From Acholoe squamosa (lineage: Eukaryota; Annelida; Polychaeta; Phyllodocida; Polynoidae), in NCBI GenBank assembly GCA_949317995.1, contig OX439043.1, forward strand, positions 743,501 to 807,500: a stretch of DNA of 64,000 nt, written 5' to 3'. Positions 11,201 to 24,600 of this stretch are shown here, in pieces. The notes below the pieces were generated by a model, which was not told the origin of the DNA, ran no database searches, and saw nothing but the letters and a program-made list of their open reading frames with translations. Each line of letters starts with the position of its first letter. The stretch's first letter is position 1. The position numbers were made by a program, and so were the translations under genes.

Positions 11201-14200
11201 ATTTCTCAAGCTCTGATTGGCTGAGAGATAATTTATGCTGTGGAAATCCACAGCAGCAATAAACTCTTGTGGCGCTGTAGTTAGGGTGGATTTATTTTAA
11301 CAACAGGGGCGGTGGGTATGTAGGTAGGTAGGTAGGTAGGTAGGTAGGTAGGTAGGCAGGTAGGTAGGTAGGTAGGTAGGTAGGTAGGTAGGTAGGCAGG
11401 CAGGCAGGTAGGTAGGCAGGCAGGCAGGTAGGTAGGTAGGTAGGTAGGCAGTTAGGTAGGTAGGTAGGTAGGTAGGTAGGTAGGCAGGCAGCCAGGTAGG
11501 TAGGTAGGTAGGTAGGTAGACAGGTAGGTAGGTAGGTAGGTAGGTAGGCAGGTAGGTAGGGAGGTAGGTAGGGAGGTAGGTAGGTAGGTAGGTAGGTAGG
11601 TAGGCAGGTAGGTACGTAGGTACGTAGGTAGGTAGGCAGGTAGGTAAATGAATTAAGTAGGTAAGGGTAGGTAGGTAGGTAGGCAGGCAGGCAGGTAGGT
11701 AGGTAGGCAGGCAGGTAGGTAGGTAGGTAGGTAGGCAGGTAGGTAAATCAATTAAGTAGGTAAGGGTAGGTAGGCAGGCAGGTAGGTAGGTAAATGAATT
11801 AAGTAGGTAGGGGTAGTTAGGTAGGTAGGTAGGTAGGCAGGCAGGCAGGTAGGTAGGCAGGCAGGCAGGTAGGTAGGTAGGTAGAGAGGCAGGTAGGTAG
11901 GTAGGTAGGTAGGCAGGAAGGTAGGTAGGTAGGTAGGTAAATGAATTAAGTAGGAAGGGGTAGGTAGGTAGGTAGGCAGGCAGGCAGGTAGGTAGGTAGG
12001 CAGGTAGGTAGGTAGATAGGTAAATGAATTAAGTAGGTAAGGGTAGGTAGGTAGGTAGGTAGGCAGGAAGGTAGGTAGGTAGGTAGGTAAATGAATTAAG
12101 TAGGTAGGGGTAGGTAGGTATGTAGGTAGGCAGGTAGGTATGTAGGTAGGTAGGTACGCAGGTAGGTAGGTAGGTGGGTAGGCAGGCAGGTAGGTAGGTA
12201 GGTAGGTAAATGAATTAAGTAGGTAGGGGTAGGTAGGTAGGTAGGTAGGTAGATAGATAGGTAGGAAGGTCGGTAAATGAATTAAGTAGGTAGGGGTAGG
12301 TAGGTAGACAGGTAGGTAGGTAGGTAGGCAGGTAGGTAGGTAGGTAGGTAAACGAATTAAGTAGGTAGTTAGGCAGGTAGGTAGGTTGATAGGTAGGTAG
12401 GTAGGCAGGTAGGTAAATGAATTAATTAGGTAGGGTAGGTAGATAGGTAGGTAGGTCAGTAAATGAATTAAGTAGGTAGGGGTAGGTAGGTAGGTAGGTA
12501 AATGAATTAAGTAGGTAGGGGTAGGTTGGTAGCTAGGTAGGTAGGCAGGCAGGCAGGTAGATACGTAGGCAGGTAGCTAGGTAGCTAGGTAGGTAGGTAG
12601 GAAGGTAGGTAGGTAGGCAGGTAGGTAGGTGGGTAAGTAGGATGGTAGGTAGGTAAATGAATTAAGTATGTAGGGGTAGGTAGGTATGTAGGTAGGCAGG
12701 TAGGTATGTAGGTAGGTAGGTAGGCAGGTAGGTAGGTAAGTAGGTAGGCAGGTAGGTAGGTAGGTAGGTAGGTAGGAAGGTAGGTAGGTAGCAGGCAGGC
12801 AGGCAGGCAGGTGGGTAAGTAGGATGGTAGTTAGGTAAATGAATTAAGTATGTAGGGGTAGGTAGGTATGTAGGTAGGCAGGTAGGTATGTAGGTAGGTA
12901 GGTAGGCAGGTAGGTAGGTTACTAGGTAGGCAGGTAGGTAGGTAGGTAGGTAGGCAGGTAGGTAGGTAGGTAGGTAGGTAGGCAGGTAGGTAGGTAGGTT
13001 AATGAATTAAGTAGGTAGGGGTAGGTAGGTATGTAGGTAGGCAGGTAGGTATGTAGGTAGGTAGGTACGCAGGTAGGTAGGTAGGTGGGTAGGCAGGCAG
13101 GTAAGTAGGTAGGTAGGTAAATGAATTAAGGAGGTAGGGGTAGGTAGGTAGGTAGGCAGGTAGGTAGGTAGGTAGGTAAATGAATTAAGGAGGTAGGGGT
13201 AGGTAGGTAGGTAGGTAGGTAGGCAGGTAGGTAGGTAGGTAAATGAATTAAGTAGGTAGGGGTAGGTAGGTAGGCAGGCAGGCAGGTAGGTAGGTAAATG
13301 AATTAAGAAGTAGGGGTACGTATGTAGGTAGGTAGGTAGGCAGATAGGTAGATAGGTAGGTAAATGAATTAAGTAGGTAGGGGTAGGTAGGTAGGTAGAT
13401 AGATAGGTAGGTAGGTCGGTAAATGAATTAAGTAGGTAGGGGTAGGTAGGTAGACAGGTAGGTAGGTAGGTAGGCAGGTAGGTAGGTAGGTAGGTAAACG
13501 AATTAAGTAGGTAGTTAGGCAGGTAGGTAGGTTGATAGGTAGGTAGGTAGGCAGGTAGGTAAATGAATTAATTAGGTAGGGTAGGTAGATAGGTAGGTAG
13601 GTCGGTAAATGAATTAAGTAGGTAGGGGTAGGTAGGTAGGTAGGTAGGCAGGTAGGTAAATGAATTAAGTAGCTACGGGTAGGTAGGTAGGTAAGTAGGG
13701 ACTACATGTGCTGCCTAACAGAACCTAACCTTTTCTGTTCTATCCAGTAACCACCATGTTTTTCTTGTCCCCCTACATTCTCCCACCACAACGTTTCAAA
13801 AATAAATGACCCCTATCAACATGTTCCAATTAACCTCTTACATGCTGCACCCTACCATAGCACGCGTATCCTTATCATAACATTTTCCCACCACCACACC
13901 ACACCCATTACTGCTCACTGGTTTGTGATAAATTAACAAACAATTTATGTAAGGTAGGGTATGGGGTGAGGGACACTTCAGCATGTCACGTGACCTAAAC
14001 AGGCAGCCAATCAGAGGGCACCATTTTGGCGGCAAACCACAGGGGGTAAGGGTCATGTGACCATTTTAAATTTCCCGGCAAAAGGAAGGGCTCTGATTGG
14101 TCCATTTTGGCGCCACACCACGGGGGGGTCTAGGTCACATGACCCCCCATTTGAATTTCCCACCAAAAGGGAGCCCTCTCATTGGCTGCATGTCGAGTGA

Positions 14201-16772
14201 GTAATATCCTGTAGTTAGTTATAGTCCCGTTTCGATACATACTATACTACTTCTGATGACCACCATTTGACCTAATTTCACGAAATATATGAGTTCCATT
14301 GTTTAAGCTGTTCTGTCCACTGGCGACTTGTTCATAGCTGATCTGCTGTGGACATTGGGACAAAATGCTTATAAAGTTGTTTTAAACCCACAAGCACCTG
14401 TGACTTGACAGGAATTATAGTGAGCAGTAAGTTAGTTCCTCCTGTAGTGGTTTATTCACAGCCAAGGGTTTGACAGTGCCAGAAAAGAGGGCTAGATATT
14501 GTTAGTGTGCTGCATGTTTGACTGACCAGGGGTTGGCTTAAATATTGCCTAACGCCTGATTGACGCTAGCTGTAAAAAACTTTGACACTTTTCTCTCCAA
14601 CAGTCATCATCATCATCATCATCATCATCATCTGGGAGGTCTTGAAGAGGCTGTGGATGTGCTGATAGAGGTAACATTTGCTTTAATTTGTCCGGAGTAA
14701 TTATGTTGAAGGAGGAGTCTGAGTAAGACTTTTGGCAGCGAGAATAGGCCTTTCCAATTTCCACTTGATTGTTGGGTCCTACATGTGACATGGTGGTGTG
14801 TATCTATATATCAGTTTTGTGTCATACATTTGGGTGTTTATACCATATTCCTAGTTGTGTAGCTGGTGAAGTAGGTTTATAAATTAATCCTAATGTGCAT
14901 AGGTGTAATGGAGCTTTTGCTTGATTTTGAAGGAATTTCCACCAATGTACAGTGGTTTAGATGTAGGCGAAGTCCCAGACCTGTATGTTGTAGCCTTCTT
15001 TATTAAATTCTGGATGGATTAAGCACAAGGTAGTAGATACAGTATATGATGGACAGTCAGAAAACTCAGTGTGTACAGTGGCGAGTCACTGTGAGAAGAA
15101 CCACTGGAACCTTTGGTTAAATATGGTCTTGGTCATGTGGTTTTCCACGTGACTGGTCAGTGTTGAGCACAAACCATGTGTGGAATATCTTTTGCATTTA
15201 CATCAACATAAAGCAGGGACGAGTCCTTTTAGCAACAGAGTAAAATGATACTGATGATGCACTGTCCTCAATTGGTTCTAAACTCCAGTATTTTAACAGC
15301 AATATACTACTCAACCTGGAACTACAGACCAAACAGGATACTTTCTACTCAATGTTATTTTTGCCAGCAAACTCACATATTGAACCCCTCATAAATTTAC
15401 AAAACTGATTTTAAACACCCTACTGGACTCACTTAACCTCTGGTTAGAGGCTATACTGTTGTAGGGGCCAGCTCTGGCTGTGAATCCATGGCGGTATGCC
15501 ATCTGTCCCCGTTCCGGTTGCACCAGCCCTCAGGGGCTGGTCAGCCGGTATAAGCTACCCCCCGTAGGTAGGGAGGAGTGTAGGGGCCAGCTCTGCCGTA
15601 AGGCCATCAGCCCCGTTTCTGGAGATCCCAGCCCCCAGGGGCTGGCATCCGGTGGTAGCTCCCCCTACGTGTGTATTATACCGATCCAGATGTAGATGGA
15701 AGGTAGAGAATGTCAGATGGGGAAGTAACTCAGCAGTAGAGCTTCCGCCTGCAGGTTGGAGGGTCCCGGGTTCGACTCCCGGTTTCTCCAGGACATTTTC
15801 CGCTGACCTCTACACTGGTGGAGAAACCGAGTTGGTCCTGCCCTGCAAGGGGAGACTACGAGAACTCGGTGTAGGTGCCTGGAACGGTATAATACAGATA
15901 CGCTTCGACCCTGGCAGTACTGTGTACTGGTAGGTCAACTGGGAAGTCAGGAGTGCCTCACACTGCTTGATAAAGCCCAACCGATCTGGTTGGGAGGAAT
16001 GCTTGGTGCTGGTTGGCCATGGTTGAAGCTGGTTGGGAGGAGTGTAGGGGGCCAGCTCTGGCTGTGAGTCCATGGCGGTATGCCATCTGTCCCCGTTCCG
16101 GTTGCACCAGCCCTCAGGGGCTGGTCAGCCGGTATAAGCTACCCCAGGTTGGAGGGTCCCGGGTTCGACTCCCGGTTTCTCCAGGACATTTTCTGCCGAC
16201 CTCTATACCGTTATGTATGCAGTGCCTAACATAGGCTCACGTATGTGTAGCTACTGCAGGCCATGCATGGGTGACCATGCATGGGCAGCAGCAGCAGCAG
16301 TAGCAGTAGCAGCTCAGGTATGTGTAGCTACTGCAGGCCATGCATGGGTGACCATGCATGGGCGGCAGCAGCAGCAGTAGCAGCAGCAGTAGCAGCAGCA
16401 GCTCAGGTATGTGTAGCTACTGCAGGCCATGCATGGGTGACCATGCATGGGCGGCAGCAGTAGCAGTAGCAGTAGCAGTAGCAGCTCGGGTATGTGTAGC
16501 TACTGCTGCCCATGCATGGGTGACCATGCATGGGCAGCAGCAGTAGCAGTAGCAGTAGCAGTAGCAGCTCGGGTATGTGTAGCTACTGCTGCCCATGCAT
16601 GGGTGACCATGCATGGGCAGCAGCAGCAGCAGCAGCAGTAGCAGCAGCCGCTCAGGTATGTGTAGCTACTGCAGGCCATGCATGGGTGACCATGCATGGG
16701 CGGCAGCGGCAGCAGCAGTGAGTGCTGCAGCGAGTACACCCAGTCAGTGGGGAATAAACAGCCTTACAGATG

Positions 16773-16868
<96 letters not shown>

Positions 16869-19800
16869 GTAGCCAGCTATACTCACTATAAACATATATA
16901 GGACATATCATAAGGACTAGTTATTAGGCCATACAGCATAACAACAATACTAAGAGACCTCCCCATCCATTTTTTACTGATTATCTATGTTGGTGGTTGT
17001 TCTTCTAACTATATAGATTTAGGAAAATGTGTGTTAGAGGGCACTATTGAGAAGCATCCCACACTTATTCTGAGGATTGATTTCTCTATGTTGTTGGGGG
17101 AAAACACCTACTATATCTATAATACAACAAAGACACTTTTAGTCCCCCTTTGACACCACTGTCAACTCTACAGGGGTATACACTGGTACAGCCACTACCA
17201 ACTTATATAGCAATGTCAAAATCTCACTCACCTTACATTGAGATGGATCACATGAATATGGATATGTGTGAAGTTGGTGCATTTTAGACATATCAGAAGC
17301 TGTCCATCACACATGTAATTTTCAGGCTTACAGTTCCTATATACTGATTACCAACAAATCACCATCTATCCTTCAGTGTTCTAACTCAGGCCAAGTAGAA
17401 ATAAAAAAATGCAGCCTTTTTCTATAGTATCAATACTATGCCTATGCTCACTCAAAAAAAAATCACCCAAGTGTCCATTAATTTGCCACTGTGCTGACAA
17501 TTTGAAAAAACCCGCCAGCCACTGTTTCTGGTGTAACCATAGCAACCACTCCCCCCACCTTGAGGCTACCCAACATTTAGCATCTTAAGGACCTTCAGAA
17601 TCAAAAAAATCCTACCCCTAATTAAAGATGTACTAACCCTGAGGGACGCTGCAGTGGGTATCCATGATAAATCATCAATATTGTCCACCGATTCAATAAC
17701 ACACCTAGGATACCAGCTCAAATTCTCATCCTGGTTACACCTGTTGTCACCAATCATCGCCATTTTCTGCTGCATAGTCACGTGCTGTGTGCACACGAGT
17801 GTGACACACATGGTGCAGCTCATCACTATTCACAGTACTCCAACCATGGCAGATCCTGCATCTTGGACGAGACTTAATAAAAAATCAAGTATGTCAATCA
17901 GAAATGGTCCTTGAGCCCACCACCCACTGATCCCACAATGGTGCATCAGTAAATTCAACTGGTGAGACATTATGTTGCAATGATGTCTTTTGCAGTTGTC
18001 CTGATTGCACTGCAGGTCCTCAGAGCCTTCGTGATGAGATGCTTACGCCACTGGCCCTATGGCTGCCAGGAACCCACAGATAACACTCCTAGGTTCATTC
18101 TTCGCATTCCAGGCCTATCGACCGCCACTGGAAAAATGAGGACACCATGATCATTGCCGGATGACTCAGGATGTCCATGGCATCAACGAGCAAGGTTAAT
18201 CCCAAAGAACTGGCGTTGTTGAACCCCAAGGAGGCCCAACCTCAAAAGGATATGCACCTCCTCGTCCGTGCACTGGCTGAGAGGGCCACAGACACTCTTG
18301 ACGGTAGGTTTTTCTTCAACACAAATCCTAAAAAAAAATTGTTGGTTTTGATTCATCTGGGTATCGTCCCTGGTTCCCGTACCGCCTTTCTCCACAAGCC
18401 GCTACCGGCCACCCCTGCTAGCCCATAAGATAGAATGGCCTGAAGGTTAATCTAAATGTCAGTAAGGACTGGACCATACCATCACACTTATGTGGGGATA
18501 AGAGCTATCCTAACACAGCAGCGCCGGATAAATCGGTATAACGCTGATGTGGGGATCCCCCTCCAGGGACACCATCCCCCCACAAAACGCCAACCCCATC
18601 ATGACCCCCACAACCTCAAAATCTCCCCCAAGCGTATCAGTTATCACCTGGCACTCAATCATTTACCCACACTAGATTACACCATTGGCTAACCATAACT
18701 AACGCATTATATCCAGTTAGGTCGTTGTTTTGTTCAACAAGCACCCGCCGCTGCGCAGCATCTGGACGCCCTTTTCCTGCCAAATGCTGCACCTGGTCGC
18801 CATCATGATATCACTTGCACTAATATCAAAATGACGGCCGTCACGGCTGTTACCATGACAACAATCTGTCATGAACGCCCACACTTAATGTGCACATCAA
18901 AACAACAAAATTTACATGTGCTACCTCGGTAGACTTCTTTAAAACATCAACCTACCTGATTCAGAAACCATTCATTGCGCCCCGCGGTGTAATGGTGAAC
19001 TTGATTTGTACGATGCAAAAAGTAAAACGAAATTTCTTTCAAATCACAAATCACTTATCCAAGCCTAGAATTTTGAACTTCAGTCAAAATTAGTTATCAA
19101 ACACTTACCTCCCTGCCTTCATGACAATGGTGAGATGGAGAATAGTCCTGTTTGGGAAATGTAAACTCATACACCTCCATTATGTAACCTTTTGACATAA
19201 AAAAAAACACCGGCCTTATATAGTCCACTGAGGCGCGGGAGACAAGCTCCCTAAGGCATCATACCCAAAATTCCCCTCAGAATTCTTTTTTCGAAATGTC
19301 GTTCAAAATTCAAAACACACTGTAATCACTATCCCCCTTCAGGCAAAATTTCTTCAACTGTCTTAAAACATCCAAGTGAGTAGGTAGGAGCAAATCTGAG
19401 CAAGTCTAGCCTAAATAGCGACCATAACTTAAACGCCTTTCTTACCATCAGTGGTGCAGCGCCAGCTCGATGCTGCCACCTGACGTGTTACAAGTGAACC
19501 AATTGAAGCTTCCCTGGTTACCAGGGCCGTGTTTCATCTTGTGAATTAATTGAGCTCTATATCTTGTGTTTTTAAATAAGGGAGGTCAATTATCCCCCAT
19601 GGTACGTTAAATTTAGCAGAGGAACAGACAATCTGTAAACTCAAGAAGTGAGTTGCTGGTTAACGCTGATAAGTGGTTTTAAGAGCAACGTATCATGGGC
19701 TTCAGACCTCCCCAATTATCCATGAGAAACAGGGCGTTTATATACCCCATCGCCTGAATGGAACTACTGATACTGTGTGGCACATAATGCCGTCAGTCTA

Positions 19801-20494
19801 CTGACGTCTAGTTTGAATAACATACATTTGTTTTAAAGCCTATAACTGCTTGAGTTGATGTATTTCATAATGTTCTAGATTTTGCTTTCTTTAAAAAGTT
19901 GGATATTGAATTAGAAAGTTGAGTGTAAAGATATTTTATCACTTCATCTTGTCTCGTAGTGGCGCCGTCTAAAAAGATAAATTTCACGCGCGTAAAGTCA
20001 AAGTCACTAAATTTTTGTTACAATTCCATCTTTTTGATTACTTGAAAAGAAAAAAAGTTAGGAAATGATCGATTCATTTGCCTCTATGGTATATAGGTAT
20101 ACTACATATGTACAAACTTACTTACACCTGGCTTTGTGGTCACATAGCTAGGGGTAAAAAGCACAAGTCAAAAAGCACAAGACTCACTACAAAAATAATC
20201 ACTCTGCTCACACTGACCAGTCAAATGTTTTTTGTTTACCACTTGACCAAGCCTGCATTTAATCAAAGCGTCTCATTTCCTGGAAGCTCTACACACCGAG
20301 CTCTTCTCATTACTAACTCTCAACTCTACACAGCAAGCTCTCTGACCGTCCGTATACTGTATCTACTACGTTGTACTTAATCCAGGATTTAACATCAAGG
20401 ATGCAACATACAGACCTTTGGAGGAAATTCTCCACTCTACATAGCAAGCTCTCTGACCGTCCATATACTGTATCTGCGTCTACTACTACTACTT

Positions 20495-20542
<48 letters not shown>

Positions 20543-21574
20543 TCTTGTACTTAATCCAGGATTTTAACATCAAGGATACAACATGCAACACTTTGTTTGC
20601 ATCTACTTTTCAAACTACTTCACTGTACATTGGTGGGATTTCCCTTAAAGAAATTAGCAAAAGTTAGCTCCAAATAAACCTGTAGGCTTCTACACTGCTC
20701 ACTAACATTTAGGATTAATTTATAAACCTACTTTACCAGGAATATCCAAAAGTGTAACATATAGGACAACGCCACTTTTAATGGTACTAGTGTTCCAGGA
20801 TTAATGTCAGTTGTTAAATTCCACCCCTACCTACCTACTCATGTGTAAAATGATGGAGTAAGCACTTTTACCACTGGACATTTTAAGAAAAAACATGCAC
20901 ACGGCTTTCAGTAGCTGTTCCTATGTGCTGAGTTTGCACCTATATACCTACCTACCCACCATCCTCGTTTTTTATATTACTGTGGTGTTGCCATAGCAAC
21001 CAAACTCATGTAATTACGTAATAACCAACAACAAAAAAACTAGGTCATGTTTGCACAAATTTGCATAAATTATCTGTCAGCCAATCAGAGCTTGAGAAAG
21101 TAGGTCACATGCCCATATATGGTCACTTCCAGTCTCAAAACTAGCTCACTTCTGGTTCATAAGTAGGTAAAATCGATGTTTCTATGCACTGTTTCTATGC
21201 GCTGAGTTTTTCCCTATATACTACTCTCATTACCTCAAACGCTGCATCGGCTGTCTTCCAGTAAGTGAAATTTGTGGTCACATGACCCAGCTGCCAGCCC
21301 TGGGACCTGAAGTCAGGATTACATTATTATATTATAACAATTGCACATATGTATAAAGTGGTCCAGACTCATGTAGTCCATTAGAAAACAGATCAAGCAT
21401 ATATTAGAAACGGAAAGGCAATAATTTAACCAATATCAATACAGAACTTACCCGTATCCATAGAGCACTCCTTTGTCCATGAGTCTGACGGCCTCCTCCT
21501 TGTTGGATGGGAAGTTTGTCAGTAGTTGGCTGTCAGAGCCCAGCGCAGGAAGCACCCACACCTACAACACACAC

Positions 21575-21660
<86 letters not shown>

Positions 21661-24600
21661 TATGTATTATGTTGTGGAAGATCAGTACATGATCTCATCA
21701 ATTCAATGAAATCTGTTTGACTGTTGTTAGATTGATTTTAATATTTCATCCCTCAAGTTCAAGGGAAGCCAAAGTAGGAGCAGCAAAATATCTTCAGATG
21801 CAAAATGAACCATTTGCCTCATAGCATAGTCAAATACATTGGGATATACTGAACTGTGGGCCCAGGTGGCCAAGGTCCCTCAAAGTGTTTACACCTAAGA
21901 TGTATAATGAAGTTGATTATACGTTACCATGTTGTTGTTGTGTGCATTGAAGTCCAGGTACTTGGTGAGCCGGCGATGTGTGTTTGGTGCCGGAAGCAGG
22001 TCTACATCTACATGTAACACATACTGTGTACGGACTTCCCCTAATGCCACATTACGGAGGTAGTTTATGGGGTACACCCCCTGTAAGCCAATCACATTGG
22101 AGAACATGGAACACATGAAGGTGCTAGTATAACAAACAACAATGTGGTATCTAGACCAGATGCAGGCTAAGACCACCTTTTATGTCATCACAGATATGAC
22201 CGTTACTATAGATTAGTATTGGAACATCCGTATTCCATGGGGGGCAGGCTAAGACCACCACAGTGTCTGACCATTTTGTGTGGTGTCAAGATGGTATATT
22301 AATAATGTTGGTGTTATGGTAAACTTATACGTCGTTTGTAGAGAAAATGCAGGCTGAGACCGGCACAGTTTGTGAAAAGAAACAGGTGGTATTGGGTTGT
22401 TTATGATAATTTCATTCAACTTAAATGTAGGCTGAGACCGTTACGGTGTCTGATCATATATCTTTTGGTGTCAGAATAGCATATTGATAATGTTAGTGTT
22501 AAAGTAAACTCACATGTCGTTTGTAGACTAGATGAAGACTTAGACTATCACGGTTCCTGAACACTGGTTCCTCATCCAGCACCTGCCTGAGTCGTGTCAC
22601 CTCCTCATCTGTCAGATAAACACTGACACTGACAGCACCGTCCCATAGTGTCAACAGTCGTACCAATGCACCAAGTCTACACACCGACAGCTGTGTTATC
22701 AACGTAACCTGTAGTAACATAATCACATTTCATATCACTGACACTGATAGCACCCTCCCACAGCATCAGAAGTCACACCAGCGCACCCAGCCTACACACC
22801 AACAGCTGTGTTATTAATATTACCTGAACAGACATATTCACATGTCATATTAAACACTGACAGCACCGTCCGACAGTGTCAACAGTCGTACTAACACACC
22901 CAGCCTTCACACAGACAGCTGTGTTATTAACATCACCTGTAGTTATGTTATGGTATATCATACTGCAAACTGACAATTGTATATAGATCTCATACTACAC
23001 ACATTGTCAGCAGTCACACAAGCGCACCGAGTCTACAAGCTGACAGCTGTGATATTAATATCACCTGAACGAAAATAGGGGGCATAGTCCTCAGGACTAC
23101 CGCTATGTGATTCTAAAATCTAAGGCTATAGAACCCTAGTGTGTGTGTTTGGTGGGGGGGGGGGGGAGGCCAGCTCATTGAAATACATGTTTGAAATTTC
23201 TCAAAAATGTCAACGAGATCATATGAGTTTTATTAGAGCTAGATAGTGAATGACGTTGAGTCATTCCCGGGGTCATTCCATTGTATAATGAAAAATTAGT
23301 TCACTGTCCAATAATATTATTAAGTCCTCCTGTGATAGTTAAGAGAAAAGCTACCAGATACCTTTATAGTGTGGGAGGGAGTGACCGCTGATGAATTGAA
23401 TGAATAACTTAGTTCCCGGCAGTTGGTGTAGACCCCATTCCCAAAACCAAAGAGCTCTTTTTCAAAATGCCAATGCCCATAAATCTAACAACCCCCCCCC
23501 CCTTAACCTGGCAATAAATGACTCCACCTATATTTTTAGATGGCCTATATGAGAAACGTTTTAACAGTAATGGCCCCCCACCTCTCCATATTATTGGCCG
23601 CTAGTCTAGTCCTGAAGACTTTAACTGAAATGGTCAAGTCCTGGGGACTAAAACACAGTCCTGAGGAACTAATATCTAGTCCCTGGAACTGTTTACCTTT
23701 AGCCCTTAGGACTAAGCATCTAGTCCCTAGCACAAAGTTTTTAGCAACTGACTTTTAGAATTGAAAACTTATGCAGCAAAATGTCTAGAATCAAAGTCTA
23801 TTGTCCTGAGATCACACAGAGTAGTTCCAGGGACTAAAGATTAAGTCCTCAGAAGCAGAACATCGTCCTTGAGACTAGAGAAACAGCTTTTCTTAGTCGC
23901 TGGGATGACAAACTTAGCCCTGAGGACTATATCATGGTCCCCAGGACTATTCAACTTCAGGGACTAAAATGTACTTGCCTAGCTCTGAGGACTATTTTGA
24001 AGTCGCCAGGACTATACCTCTAGTCCTTATAACTAAGGTTTTGTCCTTCATGCTGGAATGTAGTCCCCTGGACTAGATCCATAGTCCTGAGGGATACATT
24101 CGTAGTCCCAACTACATTAGACATCAATGAATGAATTCATAGTCCTGGGAACCACATATTCATCCTGGGGACTATCTATTTAGTCCTGAAGACTAAATAT
24201 ATACTTTTCCTTAGGACTTACATTAGTCCTGAGAATTATTACTCTAGTCCCTAGGACTAAACATCTAGTCCTTGAGACTGGGCAGATAGGGACTAGAATT
24301 ATATTCCTGAGGACTACATTGTGGTCCTGAGGACTAGACATTTACTTGCCCCAGGACTTAGATTCAATCCACAGGACTACGCCCCTGCTCCTTAGGTGTA
24401 ATCAACCGGAATTATAGTCTTGGGTCTAAAATCCTAGGGGCTAAATCATAGACCCATAGACTACCTGTTTAGTCCTGAGGGCTAGAAAGTACATTTTTAG
24501 TCCTCAGAACTAAACACAGAGAAATGAATTTAGTCTCCCAGACTAAGATCCTAACCCTGGGGGCTATATTAATGTATATGCACTAAGTGCCAAAATTAAG

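Larger units (their letters stand above)
11105..21215. mobile_element. Candidate ~10 kb terminal-inverted-repeat element
   Basis: The left terminus (11105-11238) and right terminus (21063-21215) are inverted copies. They share AAACTCAGC(A/G)CATAG, ATCGAT, GAAGTGA(C/G)CTAG, AAGTGACCATATAT and CTCAAGCTCTGATTGGCTGA. A second partial right-end copy lies at 20910-20960. The inside holds the GTAG satellite, SINEs, simple repeats and no recognisable transposase, so the element is non-autonomous or the ends belong to two separate insertions. It lies in the intron between exons 17 and 18 of the LARGE-like gene. Confidence 0.5.

Noticed and set aside
15718..15790. Functional tRNA gene
   Set aside because: It lies within a SINE present in several copies; stems are imperfect and flanks are SINE body.
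21473..21720. Open frames with Ile/Tyr runs
   Set aside because: Translation of the (TA)n microsatellite beside exon 16.
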